Below, piece by piece: positions 23,815 through 35,606 of a stretch of 64,000 bases of DNA. Made by a program: the position numbers and the translations under genes. The DNA is from Acorus gramineus (Eukaryota; Streptophyta; Magnoliopsida; Acorales; Acoraceae), in NCBI GenBank assembly GCA_030737835.1, contig CM060857.1, forward strand, positions 3,490,328 through 3,554,327. Reading direction: 5' to 3'. The notes under the pieces are model-generated. The model saw only the letters and a program-made list of their open reading frames with translations, had not been told where the DNA came from and made no database searches. How positions within the stretch are numbered: the first letter of the stretch is position 1; each line of letters opens with the position of its first letter.

Positions 23815-25228
23815 TTAACTTACATTCCTACCCCCCCACAATTGACCAGTAATCATTGTTCGCAGTTGAGCCCCTCCAACATTATCCTCGTTTGCGACGT
23901 CGGAGTGGATTTCATCTCTCACATCCCCAACTCCATCCACTTCATCTTGACTCATATTGAATAAAATGTCTGACCCTTCCTCCCTACGAATGAAGTTATG
24001 CAGTACGCAACATGCAAGTGCAATTCTAGTCTGGGTTCTGAATGGATAATATGGAGTGCATCTAAGACATTTGAAGCGCATTTTTAGAACACCAAATGCA
24101 CGCTCAATGACATTCCTCAACTGTGCATGCCTATGGTTGAAGAGTTCATTTGGACCGCTATATCTATTACCTCTGCCCAAATTAAGAAACTCAGACAAAT
24201 GATATCTATGAGAACGGTGAGGTGCAAGAAACTTATCAGTGTTCGCGTATCCAGAGTCAACCAAATAATATTTTCCTGGTAGAAACATTTAGTATTAGTT
24301 CAATGCAATTGAATGAACCTACCACAAGTTAATAAATTGGTTGAAAATATGTTGAAAGAATATACCGTCTGGGACACTAAAACCCCCACTCTCCAACGCC
24401 CATCTGAGGACTCTCATGTCAGCCGTTGAACCTTCCCAACCCACGGCGACGTATTGGAATTGCAAGTCAAATGAGCAAGCGGCCATCACGTTCTGTGATA
24501 TCCATCCCTTCCTATTGCGATATCGTGTGGCCTTATTTTTTCTGACAAGCGCAGGGATGTGTGTCCCATCAATTGCCCCGACTGCATTCTACATTTGAAG
24601 AACACATGTACTTGCATCAGATGGATATGACATATATAAGGAAGAGTAGGAGTACAACATGTTATATTCTGTTGTATGAACTCACCTTAAAATACGGGTA
24701 AAAGATTTTGTTGTGCCTGACATGAGGATGGACTTGCACATCATTGCTTGGAAGGTTGATGTACTCTCTTTTTAGGGACACTACTGCTTTGAGGACAGCA
24801 TTGAAGTGCCTACTTATTGTCTCCCCGGAATGGTGAAAGCGTTCCGATAACACCCTATTTGACACACCATGGCCGAGAGCATGAAGGAAGATAGCAAGCT
24901 GTTCAGTACAAGTGAGGTTTGTAGTGTCTTTCATGAGACCCTTGTTGATCAAGACATCCCTCAGCTTCAAGAACAATCGAGGAGCCATGCGGAGGTTCTC
25001 ATATGCCCTAGCCTCATGTCCTTGGAGCAACTCATGAATGAATATATGGCCTGACAGTGGTCCAGTTCTCATAGGTCGCCTTGTCAATGATTGACTTTCA
25101 ACCCTATATCTGACATGGTCAAGAACATAGGCCATCTCCAAGAACATTGATTCCTCATCCTCTTCAAAGAATTGCCTAAAAAATTCAGACCGATGTCTTT
25201 TCCTAGTTGAGGAATCCATAGACTGCAT
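23815..25228 (-). CDS. PIF/Harbinger DDE transposase, 3 exons, 408 aa
   Basis: Exons are 25228-24686, 24588-24366 and 24275-23815, with GT-AG junctions in phase. The N-terminal part (about residues 60-180) is the usual helical DNA-recognition region, with NRVLSERFHHSGETISRHFN. The catalytic DDE_Tnp_4 domain carries all three acidic motifs: AVGAIDGTHI (first Asp), GWEGSTADMRVL with KYYLVDSGYA (second Asp region) and NVIERAFGVLKMRF (Glu). RTQTRIALACCVLHNFI closes the domain as in HARBI1-like proteins. There are no internal stops or frameshifts, and length is normal for the family. It should excise and insert the element together with the Myb-like partner encoded upstream. The stop lies in GTAAGTTAA, so a perfect donor (GTAAGT) overlaps the last codons. 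An alternative start at the second Met (MDSSTRKRHRSEFF) is possible. Confidence 0.93.
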
Positions 25229-25767
25229 TGGTCACATGAGAGATTAACACATATACATAAGAACAAAGGAAGAGGGTTATAAATGGATTGTGGATGGCCA
25301 TTAACTCCACCATAGATGGGTTTAGAACATGACGAATGACAATCCGTATTAGGAAGATGCATTCATAAAGGATGCATTACTTGAAATGAATGGACCTCAA
25401 TGACTATGTTAACGTATGACAATCATAAGTATTGACATAATATAACAAGAACTGGAATGTTCTGTTCATATTAAACGGATGATATAAGAGGTCACATTTG
25501 CACATGAAATGACCATGACACCACATCACCGATACATGTCATTACACATTATCTGTTAGCATCCACATGCTATAAATACTTACAAAATTAGGAGTGTTTT
25601 CTGCAATTACATATCAAAGGCAGAAGCATTCATGTTTATACAAAAAAAGATGAGAATGTCTTCTGCAATTACATATCCATATTAATAAGTACTCTGCCTT
25701 CCTACTGTTGGTGGCTCAAAATAACATGCAAGTAATGGAACCATAGAGGGTCATGACTGTGTCCATC

Positions 25768-26917
25768 CTAGGGTGCATGAGGAACATATGGTGGTGGCTG
25801 GTAGTTTGCTCCTTGTCTCTCAATCCAGTCTATCTTCAAGTCATCTGGGAATGCCATAAAAATCGTGCGGTTCGCCTCATCCTTCAGAGCCTCAGCTGCA
25901 GCCAACTTACTAGCTGAACTGAGTTGCCTAAACATCGCAAGACACTTGATTGCCTGCTCCAAAGTGTACTTCCCCTCATAATCCTTCTCCAAGTACTCTT
26001 TTGCAACGTCCACCCTTCGCCTCCCAATTTCAATGAACTCAGCCATGTATCCTTCAGCACCAATTGAGTTCTTCACCTTCCTACTAGACCCGGACCCGGA
26101 TGATCGTTTTTTTGGAATTTGTAAATCATCCTCCCCCATGTCAGAAGCAGTTGTAGACATGGAACGTTTACCCTTTCTCCTACAAGTTGGTTCACCTTCA
26201 TCAGGTATCTCTATTGGTGTGCTGGTCCCCCACCTGTTCTCACATGTATTCCCTCGAGTGAAATACTCATCCACTGATGGTCTCTCCATATGCAATGAAT
26301 CGAACCTATTTTTGTGGGCCTCCATTGAGTCTCCTTCAGTGTCATTGTCATCCTCATCCTCACTGATGAGGGAGGCATGGGCATGGAATCCCTTAGATGT
26401 GGAGTTCCCACATATCATGGAGAATTCCTTGAACCATATGAAAGGCTTGTCCCGGCATAACCCAAACTTGGTATTATTCTGCACAGGATAAGCAGAGAAT
26501 AACTTTAATTTAATATCTAATATGAAATGACCATGGCAAAACTAAACTATCCTCAATTGCACATACCGATATGACCCTATCCCAGTCCTGTGCATCTCCC
26601 GGTACAGCCATTTTCCTCGCATCATCCCAACCCCATCCTGTTTTGTTGCTAAGTTCTTGGTATAGGTGATAGGTTTGCTTCAACACTTTCCAACGATTCT
26701 TGCAATGACTCATTTCCAAAGTCATAGCCATTCGATAGTTCAAGGTTGCAGTGATAGTCTTCCAAGAACTGTTTTGAAAGACTCCCTTCACGCAATTACC
26801 CTGTTGAAATTGATCTACTAGCAATCCCACCAAACAAGCATCCATCGGGTTGGTCCAGTTTCCAATCCGATTCTTATTGGATGCCATGCGTAGGGGAAAC
26901 TGGCTCATCTTTGACAT
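25768..26917 (-). CDS. Harbinger ORF1: Myb/SANT-like DNA-binding protein, 2 exons, 353 aa
   Basis: Exons are 26917-26567 and 26478-25768, joined in phase 0 at GT-AG. Residues 20-115 form a trihelix-like Myb/SANT domain (NRIGNWTNPMDACLVGLLVD, SSWKTITATLN, HCKNRWKVLKQTY, GWGWDDARKM, DAQDWDRVI) as in the Myb_DNA-bind_3 and L10-interacting-MYB families. The second exon carries CRDKPFIWFKEFSMICG, an acidic patch (EDEDDNDTEGDS), the basic nuclear-signal-like words KGKRS and PKKRS, and a helical C-terminus. In PIF/Harbinger and Pong elements such a protein helps import the transposase and bind the ends. A splice acceptor (tgtctag) abuts the first ATG, consistent with a long 5' UTR intron running back to about 30080. 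Later in-frame Mets (26908, 26887) are alternatives. Confidence 0.88.
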
Positions 26918-29400
26918 CTAGACACATTGGACACCATGGAATGAATTAAATATTTCAACAACATACATAAACTTTATGGTCATTGAGATCTATATGAATG
27001 CGAAAAATACTAACTCACATGAAGACACACACACACACATATTCATTGGTCATTGACATCTATATGATTGCGAATATGACTAACCCTCATGAACACATAA
27101 ATATATTATTTGGCCATTGATCTGAGGTACATGAATTAACGTATGTAACTGATGTGTAAATATCAATATATAGTCGGTTATATGTTAGGGTTAGTTATAC
27201 TAAGATTGGTGAGCACCAATGGGTGTAGAAGGTTTCTATGAATCATTCATTTATCATGACATAGTTGCAACATATATGAAAAATAATGTAAAGCATGAAG
27301 GTTGAGTTAGGGGGGCATTATTAATAAAATTTAACACATAATAACAATAAAAATAAGCATATAAAAAAAATATAGTCATTGGTCATTAACATCAGATTTT
27401 TTTTTAACATAAACCAATCATATATGTGTAATCAAACTAGTATTAAATAAAATTAAATGACATACACTCCATCTTTGTAATGTTTACTTAAGTATGGATT
27501 TGTAATATAAGACATTTGAGCATCACATATGGTTGTAGATGAGCCCTACCATGAGAAGACATGAAACAATGATTCAATGGGAAACACCTAATAACCCGTA
27601 TACACCAAATGCACGACTTGATACTCCTCAAGTAGGAGTTTTACAATGTAAGCTGTTTCTATTAAAACTAGATGCACTGACCGGATAGTAATGAGGAAAT
27701 ATTGTGGATATCAAATTTAAAATCAATATAAACTTAAGTTTTGGGTGCAATATCTGTATAGTCAACCAAATACATATAGCCAACCCCACACATCGCCCAA
27801 TTACATTGAATTACTGATAAATGGTAACCCATATTTGCATGTAACTTATAATAGACTCAAATGTAAAATATATAGGCAAATAGGTTAGGTGTTTTATATT
27901 TATAGACACTGGGATATTGAATAAAATTTATTTTTCGTAACACTTGAAACCTTTGTAAGAAACATGTTAGAATGACAGTTAAAGTTGGATAAAACATGGA
28001 ATATAAATCAGCATACCTCAGACAAACTAACATACATAAACAAGCCTATTAAGTTTGTTGGCATTACTAATGCAAAACCTATGAAAGAGTTATATTGAAG
28101 GTTTACTTGCAATAATATAATAATTGCAACCTACCACCAATATACACTATACACATATACATAAACTAGAATGTGTACAAGTTAATCAAAGTTGTACCCA
28201 TACCTTACATTCAAAAACATAAATCCTGCATTCCAGAAGATCTAATAAAATTGACCAATGATTCACGTTAAACATGAATTGTTCTACTTGAATAGTCCAG
28301 TTTTAATTACTAGTGGTAAACATATTAAGATGAGATAGACTCCCTGTTGGAGATACGTGCGACCTACTCTATGTTTTACTGCCTACTCATATATCTGAAA
28401 GTGACTTGGGTGGAGTACAGTACATTTAAGAACAGCCTGGTAATAGTGATTCATTCTTTTGTATATATCTATATAAACGGTTAGTTTATTAAAATGTAAT
28501 TTAGCCTAATAAATTTAAAAAGATCCAACCAAGAGGGGTAAATGAACAGTTAAATACTCAACGGAACCATGTCAACTACGTTGTAGCACAAGCAGAAGCA
28601 GATTTAGTTGGTGCGAACAGGAAATAATAACTCCATATAAATGTGAGAGTTGAAGCCATATGGATACGATTATTGATTGATCTAAGCATCCACTGTTTAT
28701 TAAGATGATCAAATGTCACCACATACTAATGATAAGATTGAACAAATGACACCATAATATCCAGATATTGGCCTTTATATACATCTTCTAGGATGAGAAA
28801 GTCATACAGAACCTAAAAGCACATTCGACAATAAGCAATATGAATCACTGTTTATATGTTCCTATAGAGGTCAATATCAATGGAAAAGACATTAGTTAGA
28901 TAACAAAATTATAGCATATGAAGGAAGTGCAAAAAACTAGTTTATATAGGAATGAAAAATAATTAAAGATTTAACACCAAAAAATGATTTAATGATGATT
29001 GGGTGCACTGGACAGTAAGGGTTATAAATTTGTGCAAGCATGGACTCCTTCAAATCCCTAAAAAACCTTCAAAACATAATCAGATCAAAACCCACCCTTT
29101 CAACATACAACAATTTAACACGAACAAAAAAAAAAAGATCAAATCAATAATGTCACCTGAAAAAAGAGACAACAAACGATACCCTAATATCCAATGAAGA
29201 AATTGTAATTCAAAGTTCCAAGTCCGGGAAAAAAAGAAAAAAAAAAGAAGGATGCCATCTTTACAGATGCCGCAGAGCAATCAATGATGGCATAAAGCAT
29301 TTGGATTGGATTGATAGGTCTATCAAAATTGATAAAAGTTCTCGGTTATTGACATTGAACGCCTAAATAATTCACATAATTAACTTCTTTTCTTTTCTTT
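26918..29400. other. long noncoding part of the Harbinger element, probable 5' UTR intron
   Basis: About 2.5 kb of AT-rich DNA without a supported ORF between the Myb-like gene and the tandem repeats. If the donor at 30080 is joined to the acceptor at 26918, this is all intron. Confidence 0.45.
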
Positions 29401-29411
29401 TCTTTTCTTTC
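29388..29411. repeat. (TTTTC)n microsatellite
   Basis: Four to five units of cttttcttttctttt in a row just before the 193-bp repeats. Confidence 0.8.
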
Positions 29412-29441
29412 TTCCCAATCGAATTTACAAAGATAACCAAA

Positions 29442-30022
29442 CCCTACTCCACCATGATTTCATCCAAATTAAAGAGGACTTCTTCCAGAAACAACAAATC
29501 ATTAATTAAAATATCCGGTTCCTCATTTACAATTACAATCAGCCCCTGAAATCACGAAATCCCTATATCTGACACGGTTACCTCTTCGGATCTCAATCAA
29601 AACATCCCAAATTAAATTAAAAACAAAAAAAAAAACCCTACTCCACCATGATTTTGTCCAAATTAAAGAGGACTTCTTCCAGAAACAACAAATCATTAAT
29701 TAAAATATCCGGTTCCTAATTTACAATTACAATCAGCCCCTGAAATCACGAAATCCCTATATCTCACACGGATACCTCTTCGGAGCTCAATCAAAACATC
29801 CCAAATTAAATTAAAAACGAAAAAAAAACCCTACTCCACCATGATTTCGTCCAAATTAAAGAGGACTTCTTCCAGAAACAACAAATCATTCATTAAAATA
29901 TCCGGTTCCTAATTTACAATTACAATCAGCCCTTAAAATCACGAAATCCCTATATCTCACACGGTTACCTCTTCGGAGCTCAATCAAAACATCCCAAAAT
30001 AAATTAAAAACGAAAAAAAAAC
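29442..30022. repeat. three ~193-bp tandem repeats inside the Harbinger element
   Basis: Copies begin with ccctactccaccatgattt at 29442, 29636 and 29829 and are nearly identical through aagaggacttcttccagaaa, aatatccggttcct, aatcagcccctgaaatcacg and atcaaaacatcccaaa. Each ends in an A-rich tract. They lie in the presumed first intron, downstream of the transposon promoter. Confidence 0.9.
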
Positions 30023-30080
30023 ACCCACAAAGCCAAAGCACCAAAACACAGACACGGAGAATCGAAGAATCAATGATTAC

Positions 30081-30145
30081 CTCGCCAAAAATCGACGGAA
30101 ATCCAAAAAGGAACCGCTGGACCGAATGCACTGGTTCGTTTTATA
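30081..30145 (-). promoter_or_regulatory. TATA box and probable noncoding first exon of the Harbinger transcript
   Basis: Minus-strand TATAAAA at 30145-30139 is set in GC-rich DNA. About 30-60 bp downstream is a good donor, GGCGAG|GTAATC (exon end 30081). This fits a short untranslated exon spliced to the acceptor at 26918 just before the Myb-like start codon. Transcription start is inferred from spacing only. Confidence 0.5.
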
Positions 30146-31237
30146 CACCGCCTTCCCCACGTTTCCCGCACCACAACCTCGTCGCAGGGCCGATCGTCGA
30201 TCACACGGTCGAAAGATCTGAGGAGGCGGAGGCGGAGGCGGAGGCGGCCCTCTTCGTAAGCTCTAGGGTTTGCCTTTTTTTTTTCGAAAGAGAGAGTGAC
30301 CGAGTGATGTGTCGACGGGGAGGAGAAGGCGTGAGTGGACGTGGTGTACACGTGTCGGCAGATTAAAAATAGGCGCATGATTTTGGACGGTCCGGATGAG
30401 TATGTTTGTTTTATTTTTTTTTGGACGGTTCTGATTCATTCAGATGGGCTAGATCCACTAATCAGACGGTGTAGATTAAATGGGGGTGTATCATTGGGTT
30501 GTGTTAAAGTAAGAGAGAGAATTTTTTTGTAATGATGGTGAGGGGTATTTTTATTCTCAGGAATAAATAAGCCCTGATAAGCTATTCTCACCTTTTAGTG
30601 GAATTGTTATCAGGCCTTATGCTAGTTTATCCAGGCATTGCTATCAGGGTTTATCCGCTCCAAACAAACAGCGAATAAGGCCTATTCTACTGTTATTCTC
30701 CCTTATTCTCTGTTTATGTCAGTTGGCAAACGGGGGTACTGGTTCACATTGCATATCGTGCGAGTACTTCAGCTCATAATTAAAGTCATATTTTTAAAAC
30801 GTGTTTTCAAACCATGCATAAAATAAAAAGCCACGAATAACCAGTTCCCCGTGCATCATCGGAAGTGATGTAACTGTCATCGAGATTCGTGCATCCCATC
30901 CCATCCCAGTTTCATTTCATTAAAGGTCCCTCTTAACGCGTTACAACTGGCGAATATTATCCTTCTTACATTTATTAATTTATTGGCCTGTGAAATCGGG
31001 GTGGATTTGTATCTATTTAATTGAAAAAAAATGTGTTTTCACCAACAAAACAAAGGAAAAAAAATGTGGCCGACACTTGACTTTGTTTCACTTCACCAAG
31101 CGAGGAGGGATGTTGCGTGTCAAATAATTCCGGGTGACTGTTTTTGAACTGTCCGAATTTACTCATCAGTCGGTACGTTTTGATCCATATTGTTTTTACC
31201 AAATACCAAATAAAAATAAAGCACATGTAAAATAATA

Positions 31238-31785
31238 AAAATAAGACATATTTAAATCACCCTTGTAAATTGTTTTAAACACATATAACCCTTTACCTTT
31301 GAAAATTCACATAACCCCACTAAAATATTTATACATCTAAATAACTCCTCAAGTTAAATTTTCATTGACAGATAATAAATATGATGCAAATATTTTATTT
31401 TATTGATTCAGATAGAAAACATGGTATAAAAAAACTCCTATAATTTATTAAAAATGTTAAAAATCTTGTGTACATTAAGATTTCACCCTTTTAGATAAAT
31501 TATAAAACTCTATTTAAGGGAGTACAATTGTCATTTATAGTAGATTTTTTATTTTTTTAATATATTGTAGGGGTTTTTGATATACTATGTTTTCAACTAA
31601 GGTTAACTAGATATAACATTTGTAGAATAATCTTAATCTATCAATAAAAATTTAACTCAGAGTGCTATTTGGATTTACATAGGTGTTTTCAAGGTATTAT
31701 ATGGACTTTAAAAAACGTCAAGGGGTTATACGGATTTCAACCAATTTATAGGGGGTTTATTTGGATTTTTTCCATTAAATAAAGA
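31238..31785. mobile_element. foldback repeat with ataaccc/gggttat ends
   Basis: The left side repeats cacatataaccctttacc and ataaccccact words; the right side holds the inverse (ggggttatacggatttcaa, gggggtttatttggattttt). Arms are imperfect reverse complements. No ORF. A similar element lies at 53135-53655. Confidence 0.5.
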
Positions 31786-32195
31786 TAATGTTAAGTATAG
31801 CGGACAGGGTTAGGTCTAACACGTGTTGGACAATTTGATGGTCTAATGCGATCGTGATTGTCCGATCTTATCTCTTTAAGATACAAAATTTAATTGAATC
31901 CTAAAAAAGGGAATATTAGAATTTAATTGATCTTGATTTTAATTTTAAAATCTAATAGAAAATCTCAGTCATAATAACTCAATAAGATCGGATGATCACG
32001 ATCGTGTTGAACTATCAAATTGTCCAACGCATGTTCAAAAAATTGTCCAACACTTCCAAATCAATCATGCTTTGCTCCACATGAGTCAACACACTTCTAT
32101 ATGCACTGTTTCATTATTATAAATAAATTATCAAAAAAAAAATATTCACAAAAAGATTCACTTGAACAATTCACAAAAAATAATTTATAAAAATT

Positions 32196-32456
32196 AAGAG
32201 GCGCACCCCAAAAGCCGCACCCATCTGTTATGGACTCGAGGTCGCGCATACAAATAAGTTGTACTCGTCCATCTCAGAATAAGAGGTGCGCACCCCAAAA
32301 GCCGCACCCATTTGTTATGGACTTGAGGTCGCGCATACAAATAAGCAGTACTCATCTATCTCGGAATAAGAGGTGTGCACCCCAAAAGCTGCACTCATTT
32401 GTCATGGACTCGAGGTCGCGCATACAAATAAACCGTACTCGTCCATCTCGGAATAA
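32196..32456. repeat. three copies of an 87-bp tandem repeat
   Basis: Units start at 32196, 32281 and 32368 with aagaggtgcgcacccc-like words and each contain ggtcgcgcatacaaataa. The open frame across them only reflects a period divisible by three; the 29-residue unit (RSRIQI core) matches nothing I know. Confidence 0.85.
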
Positions 32457-32469
32457 GAGGTGACGCACA

Positions 32470-33195
32470 CCTAGCCGCAACGGCAACCAAGATGCACTCC
32501 AATGGGACGGGGCACAGACGAGGTCGCGAGGAGTTAAAACTCCGCCTGCTAAGTGAATTGCACCTTGTCACCGATCAGGTCAAGGGTCGCGAGGAGCTCT
32601 ACTCTATTCACTTATCGGGTAGCACTTGTGAAGATTTGGTCTAATTATTAAGAGAACTTCCCTTAAGTCTTTTCTTTTGCTCTCCCGGTCCCTGAAAGAC
32701 CAGAAGAAAGGGCATTTGTAGAAGCCAAAATCTGTCACACCGTAGGATCCGTTTAAAAGGCCATACCGCCTCGGCCCATGACATGGGGCCATAAACACAC
32801 CACCATCTCAAGTCGGGCCAATAAACAGTCTGGTCGGACTCCCGACCAGACCTAGGTGAATGGGAGCATAGCTCCTGTCCGACTTGAATCAAAAGCACGG
32901 GTTCTGCATCGGCGAGATATTAGAAATCCCAGGGAATATTCCCTTACATAGTGGCTGTAATAAACTATGAGAAGGTGGTTACAAGGCACTGATCATAAGA
33001 TCCTATGTGTCGACCTATCCAAGAGCCACGTGAAAGATTCCATCCCATGATATGCTCACACCTCCATGGTAATACACACACCCCCTCCCACTATAAATAG
33101 GAGGGTATCCCCTTCATCAAAAGGGGACGGAGAGATAGAGTTTTCTTCTTCTTCCCCAAAAAAAAAAACAGAACCCTAGACCCAAGCTTGGAATC
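32470..33195 (+). mobile_element. LTR-like retrotransposon promoter fragment
   Basis: This stretch has higher GC than its flanks and contains a strong TATA box, TATAAATA at 33092-33099 (cactataaataggaggg). It is followed by the ctttcatcaaaagg-type leader and cttcttcttcc tract common at the U3/R boundary of plant Ty3/gypsy LTRs. No TG..CA ends or coding domains are identified. It may be a solo or truncated LTR that includes the adjacent 87-bp repeats. Confidence 0.45.
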
Positions 33196-34035
33196 CCATT
33201 TTAATGGAGAACTGTGTACAAAACTAGATACATGCTTTACATATCATTTTTCAATTATACAGATGTCAGTTCTATTGTCATATCAGTTCTACATTTTTGG
33301 AGATGTGTATGAGTGTGTAAGATATGTAAAATTATGTAATTTAACATTTCTTCTACAAGTAAATACATAAAAATATATTGTATAATATGTTTTATTTTAT
33401 AAAAAATGTAAATATTTCATCATATATTTTTAAATATAATTAAAAAAATGTGAAAACTGCATTTAAAATATATTATATTAGGAACAAAATAAAAATAATA
33501 AGTAATCAAAATTGCCACTACATGCCAACACTCCTTCATAGTCACTCTTGCAGACGTCACATCACCTAACCCTGTATGAACTCTATAAAAAAACAAAACA
33601 GTATATAGATTTAGTTAATAATTATTTTATTAAATAAATATATATATATTTTAAAAAAATTTCATAAATAAATTTCAAAATCTATATATATAATAAATAA
33701 AAAGAAATTTTCTATATGTAAATTTCAAATTTCATAAATAAATTGACAACAAGAAAATGTCACGTACTCTTTTTCAGTCATAAATTCAATTCTGACATAC
33801 ATATTTTCATTTATTTCAACCATCCAAACACTCCAACTAATTCCCACTTAATTTGGGTCGAACCAAATGGGGGCTAAAAAATCAATCTGGATTCAGTCAA
33901 GATTGGCTTTGATCAGTCATGTCAGTATGGATTTGAAATACATTACCTATGAATCGAACAACACAGTCAATTATTGTATACATATTCACTCTCTTATTAG
34001 ATACTGATGCTACTTAAAAATTCATATTTTATTTA
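33196..34035. other. AT-rich intergenic DNA with a partial MITE
   Basis: No gene seen. Bases around 33890-33990 resemble one arm of the foldback in the SKS intron (cacagtcaattattgtatac). Confidence 0.35.
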
Positions 34036-34637
34036 AGGGTTATTTAGTTTCCATCCCTCTTAAAATAGTCAAATTATTAAATACCCCTTCTAAAACACGA
34101 TATTATTATAAACCCTCTTTAAATGTTAACTGAATTTGTAAAAAACTCAAATGAGTTATTTTTTAACGGAATAGGTTATTAAATGATGGATTGATAATAA
34201 TACCCTTACTAAAAAATCCTAACTTGATAGAAAAAGAATGTTATTTAGTTTCTACCCCTCTTAAAACAAGAAAATTATTAAAAATAACACCATAAAACAC
34301 AGTATCATTATAAACCCCTTTTAAATGTTAATTGGATTTGTAAAACCCAATAGTCAATAAAACAAAAAGAAATTAGTATTCCCAAAATTTTTTTGATGAA
34401 AAGGGGTTTATGTCAATGAAAGAGTTTTTTTTTCCATCAAGTTATGATATTTTTTAGTAAGAGTATTTTTATCAATCCATCATTTAATAACTTTTTCTGT
34501 CAAAAAATAACTTATTTAGATTTTTTATAAATCCAATTAACAATTTAAAGGGGGTTTATAATAATATTATGTTTTGAAGAGGTTTTTTTAATAATTGACT
34601 TCTTTTAGAAGAGATAAAAACTAAATAACCCTTTATT
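34036..34637. mobile_element. foldback repeat with gggttatttagtt ends
   Basis: Left end aagggttatttagtttccat and right end aaaactaaataaccctttat are inverted. Inner segments (attataaaccc, gtaagagtatttttatcaat and complements) pair as well, and part of the left arm is repeated near 34248. Noncoding. Confidence 0.65.
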
Positions 34638-34678
34638 TAATAGCTAAATATATCTAATAAAAGAGTAGAATATGTACC

Positions 34679-35370
34679 CAGAGGCCTGTCAACGGGTCGG
34701 GTCTGAGTCGGGTCGGGTGGACCCGGACCCGACCCGTGACAGGACCCGGCAGGTCCGGGGAAATGTGGACCCGGACCCGTCGGACTCGGGTTGGGTCCGG
34801 GTCTGACCCGACACGGATGGTTGGATAAAAAAAAAAAAAAAAGAGAATAGCTCATGTATTTGTTTGCCTTATTATTCTATTTAAATTTTTTTTTAATAAA
34901 ACATTATTGTTAATGAGACTATGTTTGAATATAATTTTATACAATTCAAAAGAAATAAATGAATTATTAAACAACATCCAAAACAATAATCACTAACATA
35001 AAAAACATATTAACCTAAATAATAAACATAACTAACCTAAACAACATTCAAAACAATATTAACCTAAACAACATTCAAAACAATAAACGCTAACATATTA
35101 ACCTAAATAACAAACATAAATCATGCAACAACTAATTAATCATACAAATTCAAAAGCTAATAAGTTAATTGTCCAAAACAAACCGATTTATAGGCTTGTT
35201 ATGATTATGATTTATGAACTTGTAGATACAAAAATAAGTTAAGTAAGAAATAAAATTATGTATCAACTAATACTAATGATCTTATAATATATGAACATAT
35301 ATTAAAAAAAACAGTTGAATCCAACGGGTCAGGACAAGATGGATCCGGACCTAACTCGTTGACAGGCCTA
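34679..35370. mobile_element. non-autonomous hAT-type element, GGGTCGGG family, copy 2
   Basis: TATGTACC flanks both sides (34671-34678 and 35371-35378), an exact 8-bp target duplication. Ends are CAGAGGCCTGTCAACGGG and the complement of TAGGCCTGTCAACGAG. Interior words such as gctcatgtatttgtttg, caacatccaaaacaataa and aaaccgatttataggcttg match copy 1 (2016-2741). It lies 237 bp upstream of the TDP2 start codon. Confidence 0.85.
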
Positions 35371-35606
35371 TATGTACCCCACAACAACAGACCACGTGTA
35401 ATTCGATTAATGAAGTGTGCATTTTGATACTAACATAATTGAATAAAGTAAGTCCTGACCGGATCCGTACTTATGAAAAATTAGAGTTAAATAACTTTTC
35501 CGAAAGAAGAACCCCAAGAATGGTTGGGCTCTTCAGATCCATTCGCATCCTCTCCAGCCCTCATCACCCCCAAATCCTCCACAGACCCGAACCCAAACCC
35601 AAAATC

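Larger units (their letters stand above)
21423..30736 (-). mobile_element. potentially autonomous PIF/Harbinger transposon with three genes
   Basis: Ends are CCCCCCGTTTGGGAAG at 21423 and the complement of CCCCCGTTTGCCAAC at 30736. TAC on both outer sides could be the 3-bp target duplication; the family more often targets TTA/TAA. All genes are on the minus strand: Myb-like ORF (26917-25768), DDE transposase (25228-23815) and a hybrid-binding-domain/membrane ORF (23542-23018). The subterminal DNA on both sides is closely matched by MITEs at 40031-40562 and 40700-41238, which confirms the boundaries and orientation. A TATA box at 30139-30145 and a donor at 30080 suggest transcription from the right end. 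No stop codon breaks either core gene, so the copy may be young. Activity is inference. Confidence 0.85.

Noticed and set aside
23602..23815. In-frame fusion of the transposase with the hybrid-binding ORF by splicing
   Set aside because: Joining the donor at 23823 to the acceptor at 23560 shifts the frame, and a 10-nt mini-exon that restores phase introduces a stop codon.
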